9,378 nucleotides of DNA. It comes from an uncultured Clostridia bacterium (GTDB taxonomy: Bacteria > Bacillota > Clostridia > Oscillospirales > Butyricicoccaceae). Positions within the stretch are counted from its first letter, which is position 1, and each line of letters starts with the position of its first letter. The notes under the pieces are model-generated. The model was not told where the DNA came from. It saw only the letters and a list, made by a program, of their open reading frames with translations, and ran no database searches. A program made the translations under genes and the position numbers. Where the stretch lies: the NCBI GenBank assembly GCA_945486175.1, contig CALYTA010000021.1:1-9378 (forward strand), read 5' to 3'. Shown here in pieces: positions 6,815 to 9,378 of the stretch.

Positions 6815-6837
6815 TTTGGAAAAGAGAGGATGCAGGT

Positions 6838-7443
6838 ATGACAACAGTAGATGCAAAGGGCATGGCGTGCCCATTTCCGGTTGTGGAAGCAAAAAAGGCG
6901 ATGGCACAGGCGGCGGAGGGTGAGACCATCCGCGTGCTGGTGGACAATGAAATCGCTGTACAGAACCTGACCAAGATGGCGCAGCAGAAGCACTGCGCAG
7001 TATCCGACGGCAAGACAGAGGACGGCAATTATTTTGTTGAGATCACGCTGGGCGCGCAGACAACAGTCAGCACGGATGAGCCGACATCCTGCCAGCCTGC
7101 GCCGTCCGGCAAGACAGTTGTTGTGCTGTCCTCCGACACGATGGGCAGCGGCAACGATGAGCTGGGCCATGCGCTCATGAAGGGCTTTGTGTTTGCGCTG
7201 ACACAGATGGATACCGTGCCGGACACCGTTCTGCTGTATAATGGCGGCGCAAAGCTGTCCAGCGAGGTGCCGGAGACCATTGCCGATCTCAAAAAGCTGG
7301 AAGAAGCGGGCTGCGAGGTGCTGACCTGCGGCACCTGCCTGAATTTTTACGGTCTGACCGACAAGTTGTCAGTCGGCAGCGTCACCAATATGTATGTCAT
7401 CTGTGAGACCATGAGCCAGGCGGGCAGGGTGATCCGTCCGTGA
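6838..7443 (+). CDS. yedF: Selenium metabolism protein YedF (TusA-like plus DsrE-like domains)
   Basis: The protein joins an N-terminal TusA/SirA-like domain (about 1-72) with the conserved CPFP motif at 11-14 to a C-terminal DsrE-like domain (about 92-201). The two are linked by a Pro/Ser/Thr-rich segment. This 201-residue two-domain layout is the YedF family, known to co-occur with selD. TusA-type proteins relay persulfide sulfur on the CPxP Cys, so a role in carrying reactive selenium to or from SelD, or to the hydroxylase maturation step, is a reasonable inference. Further cysteines at 159, 164 and 167 (CEVLTCGTC) sit in the DsrE-like part. The GAGAGGA (6824-6830) ribosome binding site is seven bases before the ATG. 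Its stop codon overlaps the GTG start of yqeB by four bases. Confidence 0.93.
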   Translation: MTTVDAKGMACPFPVVEAKKAMAQAAEGETIRVLVDNEIAVQNLTKMAQQKHCAVSDGKTEDGNYFVEITLGAQTTVSTDEPTSCQPAPSGKTVVVLSSDTMGSGNDELGHALMKGFVFALTQMDTVPDTVLLYNGGAKLSSEVPETIADLKKLEEAGCEVLTCGTCLNFYGLTDKLSVGSVTNMYVICETMSQAGRVIRP

Positions 7444-8252
7444 GTCGGCTGGTCGTTGTGCGCGGCGCAGGTGACCTTGCCAGCGGCGTGCTGGCACATC
7501 TGCACCGCTGTGGCTTTGCCGTTCTTGCACTGGAATGCCGCCAGCCTGCGGCAATCCGGCGTCTTGCGGCGTTCTGCGAGGCGGTTTATGACGGTGTGCA
7601 GACGGTCGAGGGCATCACCTGCCGCCGCATTGACACGCCTGCACAGGCGTGGGAGGTGATTGCGCGCGGCGAGATTCCACTGCTCGTGGATGAACAGGCG
7701 GACTGCCTTGCGGAGCTGGAACCCGCAGCGGTGGTCGATGCGATTATTGCAAAGCGCAACTGCGGCACACACATAAATATGGCGCCGGTCGTCGTGGCAC
7801 TCGGTCCCGGCTTCACCGCGCCGGATGACTGCCATGCGGTCATCGAGACCATGCGCGGGCACAATCTCGGTCGCCCTATTTATGACGGGCGTGCGCTGCC
7901 AAATACCGGAGTTCCCGGCTTAATCAAGGGCTTCGGCGCACAGCGTGTCATGCATTCGCCTGCGGCAGGTATCATGCGCGGCGTGCACTGCATCGGCGAT
8001 GAGGTGGAGCAGGGCGAGGTTCTCGGTTATGTGGGCGAAACGCCGGTGTATGCGAGCCTGACCGGCGTGCTGCGCGGTATTCTCCGCGACGGCTTCGATG
8101 TGCCGAAGGGCATGAAGCTCGCGGATATCGACCCGCGCGGCGAGCAGAAAAACAACTGTGTCACGATCTCTGACAAGGCGCGGTGTATCGCGGGCGGCGT
8201 GATGGAAGCGCTGCTCGTACTTGGCAGACAGAAGGGAGTGCAGTTCTTTTGA
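7440..8252 (+). CDS. yqeB: YqeB-family selenium-dependent molybdenum hydroxylase maturation protein
   Basis: The 270-residue product matches the EF2563/YqeB family, found only with selenium-dependent molybdenum hydroxylases. It opens with VVVRGAGDLASGV, a glycine-rich nucleotide-binding loop of Rossmann type (8-16), and contains typical family blocks such as RNCGTHINMAPVVVALGPGF and the SPAAGIMRG region. The biochemical step is unknown; the family is thought to help install the labile selenium ligand on the molybdenum site. The start is GTG at 7440, giving a GTGA overlap with the yedF stop. The AGGG at 7426-7429 is somewhat far from the start, which fits coupling to yedF translation. Its stop overlaps the TTG start of the next gene in the same way. 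Confidence 0.92.
   Translation: MSRLVVVRGAGDLASGVLAHLHRCGFAVLALECRQPAAIRRLAAFCEAVYDGVQTVEGITCRRIDTPAQAWEVIARGEIPLLVDEQADCLAELEPAAVVDAIIAKRNCGTHINMAPVVVALGPGFTAPDDCHAVIETMRGHNLGRPIYDGRALPNTGVPGLIKGFGAQRVMHSPAAGIMRGVHCIGDEVEQGEVLGYVGETPVYASLTGVLRGILRDGFDVPKGMKLADIDPRGEQKNNCVTISDKARCIAGGVMEALLVLGRQKGVQFF
8232..8251 (+). promoter_or_regulatory. Ribosome binding site deciding the TTG start at 8249
   Basis: AAGGGAG (8232-8238) is followed after ten bases by TTG at 8249-8251. That TTG forms a TTGA overlap with the yqeB stop (8250-8252). The next in-frame ATG lies well inside the conserved N-terminal region, so the TTG is the best start. Confidence 0.75.
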
Positions 8253-9265
8253 AGCTGATTGAAACAGAAAAAGCGGTCGGCATGGTGCTCTGCCATGACC
8301 TGACGGAAATTATCCCCGGCGTGCGCAAGGGCGCGGCGTTCAAAAAGGGACATATCGTCACGGAGGAAGACATTCCACATCTGCTCGACATGGGCAAAAA
8401 GCATCTGTATGTCTGGGATCTGGGCGACGGCTATGTGCATGAGAATGACGCGGCAGAGCGCATGGCGCGCGCGGTATGCGGCGCAAACATCAGCGGCGGC
8501 GCGCCGAGTGAGGGGAAAATCAACCTGAAAGCGGAATGTGACGGCATTTTGAAAATTGACCGCGCGGCGGTCTATGACCTGTGCCGCGACCCGGAGATTT
8601 GCCTTGCAACCATCCGCCCTGACCGGCTGATCCGCAAGGGCAAGCAGGTTGCAGGCACACGTGTTATCCCACTCGCGGTCAAAGAGGAAACCGTACAGCG
8701 GTTTGAGGAAATCTGTGCCGCGCACGCACCGGTCATCGAGATCGTGCCGCTGAGGCCGACCAAAATCGGCATTGTGACCACCGGCTCGGAAATCCAGTCG
8801 GGGCGCATCAAGGACAGCTTTGGCGATGTCCTGCGCGCAAAGGCGGCAGAATGCGGCGCGGAGGTCATCGGACAGGTGTTCCCCGGCGACGATGAAGCCG
8901 CGATTGCACAGGCAATCACCGACTTTATCGCACAGGGCGCGACACTGGTCGAGGTGACGGGCGGCATGTCGGTCGACCCGGATGACCGCACGCCTGCGGC
9001 AATCCGCTGGGTGGCGGAGCCGGTCAGCTATGGCGCGCCGGTGCTGCCGGGCGCGATGTTCATGCTCGCGTATGCAGGCGAGGTGCCGGTTGTCGGCCTG
9101 CCCGGCTGTGTCATGTTTGCGCGCCGCACGATTTTTGACCTGATTGTACCGCGCCTGATGGCGGGTGAGCGCATTACGCGCGAGGATATTGTGGCGCAGG
9201 CGGTCGGTGGCCTGTGCGAGAGCTGTGAGACCTGCACCTATCCGGCGTGCGGCTTCGGCGGCTGA
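8249..9265 (+). CDS. MoeA/MogA-like molybdopterin-binding protein with Cys-rich C-terminus (TTG start)
   Basis: A 338-residue protein related to the molybdenum cofactor proteins MoeA and MogA. The N-terminal part (1-165) has MoeA-like segments (VGMVLCHDLTEIIPG, then FKKGHIVTEEDIPHLL). The central MoCF domain has KIGIVTTGSEI (172-182), VEVTGGMSVDPDDRTP (234-249) and VVGLPGCVMFA (281-291), matching the molybdopterin-binding loops. The end carries Cys323, Cys326, Cys329 and Cys334 (CESCETCTYPAC), a possible metal or Fe-S site. Such proteins accompany selenium-dependent hydroxylase genes and probably insert or modify the Mo cofactor. I place the start at TTG 8249: homologues begin with an MKLI-like sequence here, AAGGGAG (8232-8238) is ten bases upstream, and TTG overlaps the yqeB stop by four bases. 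The ATG at 8183 would add 22 residues copied from the yqeB reading region. Confidence 0.88.
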   Translation: MKLIETEKAVGMVLCHDLTEIIPGVRKGAAFKKGHIVTEEDIPHLLDMGKKHLYVWDLGDGYVHENDAAERMARAVCGANISGGAPSEGKINLKAECDGILKIDRAAVYDLCRDPEICLATIRPDRLIRKGKQVAGTRVIPLAVKEETVQRFEEICAAHAPVIEIVPLRPTKIGIVTTGSEIQSGRIKDSFGDVLRAKAAECGAEVIGQVFPGDDEAAIAQAITDFIAQGATLVEVTGGMSVDPDDRTPAAIRWVAEPVSYGAPVLPGAMFMLAYAGEVPVVGLPGCVMFARRTIFDLIVPRLMAGERITREDIVAQAVGGLCESCETCTYPACGFGG

Positions 9266-9278
9266 ACAAATGACAGTT

Positions 9279-9294
9279 GGAGGACAATGCGTTG
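9279..9294 (+). promoter_or_regulatory. Ribosome binding site deciding the TTG start at 9292
   Basis: GGAGGA (9279-9284) lies seven bases before TTG 9292-9294, which opens the MOSC reading frame. The nearby ATG at 9287 is in another frame and reaches a stop after four codons. Confidence 0.75.
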
Positions 9295-9378
9295 GCAGTG
9301 ATTACTTCGGTCTGCCGCAGTGAACGGCGCGGCACGGTAAAACAGAATATGGGAAGCGGCGTTCTGGTGGAAAACTTC
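9292..9378 (+). CDS. MOSC-domain protein, N-terminal fragment (3' partial)
   Basis: Only the first 29 codons are in the window. They read as the N-terminus of a short MOSC-domain protein: a VITSVCRSE strand, a basic GTVKQN turn and a GVLVENF segment, which in full members precedes a GLxGDAH-like block. MOSC domains occur in molybdenum cofactor sulfurases and in stand-alone proteins beside Mo genes, where they are thought to deliver sulfur (here possibly selenium) to the cofactor. The frame follows the MoCF-domain gene by 26 bases and starts with TTG. The assignment rests on a short stretch plus context, so it is probable rather than certain. Confidence 0.65.
   Translation, partial: MAVITSVCRSERRGTVKQNMGSGVLVENF

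Noticed and set aside
8183..8248. Upstream ATG as start of the MoCF-domain protein
   Set aside because: The extra 22 residues come from DNA coding the conserved end of YqeB. The TTG at 8249 has a ribosome binding site, a TTGA overlap and the expected N-terminal sequence.
5284..9265. Selenocysteine-encoding TGA codons within the selenium operon
   Set aside because: SelD uses TGC at its active site, and each TGA ends a protein at its normal family length, with the next gene starting at or near it.
1..9378. Mobile elements, CRISPR arrays, tRNA or rRNA genes
   Set aside because: I saw no transposase or integrase motifs, no regularly spaced direct repeats, no tRNA-like cloverleaf and no rRNA-like sequence. 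The only tandem repeat is the Lys/Asp tail of pfk.

Overview
The window is GC-rich, gene-dense bacterial DNA with every supported gene on the + strand. The gene set, strong AGGAGG-type ribosome binding sites, frequent 4-nt stop/start overlaps and protein features (clostridial-type phosphofructokinase, CsoR-type regulator, orphan-type SelD with YedF and YqeB) suggest an anaerobic member of the Firmicutes, class Clostridia, perhaps a GC-rich Oscillospiraceae/Butyricicoccus-like gut bacterium. The taxonomic guess is inference; no rRNA is present.

Region 1 (1-2230) is a copper homeostasis unit. It holds the 3' part of a Cu(I) P1B-type ATPase (copA) with an in-frame C-terminal heavy-metal-associated (HMA) domain. 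A csoR-family repressor follows one base after its stop. The HMA domain has its own well-spaced Shine-Dalgarno and ATG, so the locus could also make a free CopZ-like chaperone.

Region 2 (2231-5194) starts with an intergenic segment carrying nested inverted repeats and a strong extended -10 promoter, followed by a phosphofructokinase with an odd Lys/Asp repeat tail. After a hairpin with no U-tract come a flavodoxin-fold iron-sulfur flavoprotein-like protein and a nitrilase-superfamily amidohydrolase, coupled by ATGA. A stem-loop terminator beginning in the nitrilase stop codon closes the region.

Region 3 (5195-9378, running off the end) is a selenium/molybdenum unit with its own promoter: selD, a GNAT acetyltransferase, yedF, yqeB, a MoeA/MogA-like molybdopterin-binding protein and the first 29 codons of a MOSC-domain protein. 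From established knowledge, selD with yedF and yqeB next to molybdenum cofactor genes marks selenium-dependent molybdenum hydroxylases (xanthine dehydrogenase/purine hydroxylase type), where selenium is a labile cofactor rather than selenocysteine. SelD would supply selenophosphate, YedF and YqeB would help deliver or insert selenium, and the Mo genes would handle the pterin cofactor. The hydroxylase itself is not in the window and would be expected nearby.

The most interesting points are the selenium-Mo maturation operon with an inserted acetyltransferase, the possible dual product of copA, and the phosphofructokinase with a mixed phosphoryl-donor signature, repeat tail and a possible coupled leader ORF. 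I saw no mobile element, CRISPR array, tRNA or rRNA, and no clearly new system; most of the window matches known families.
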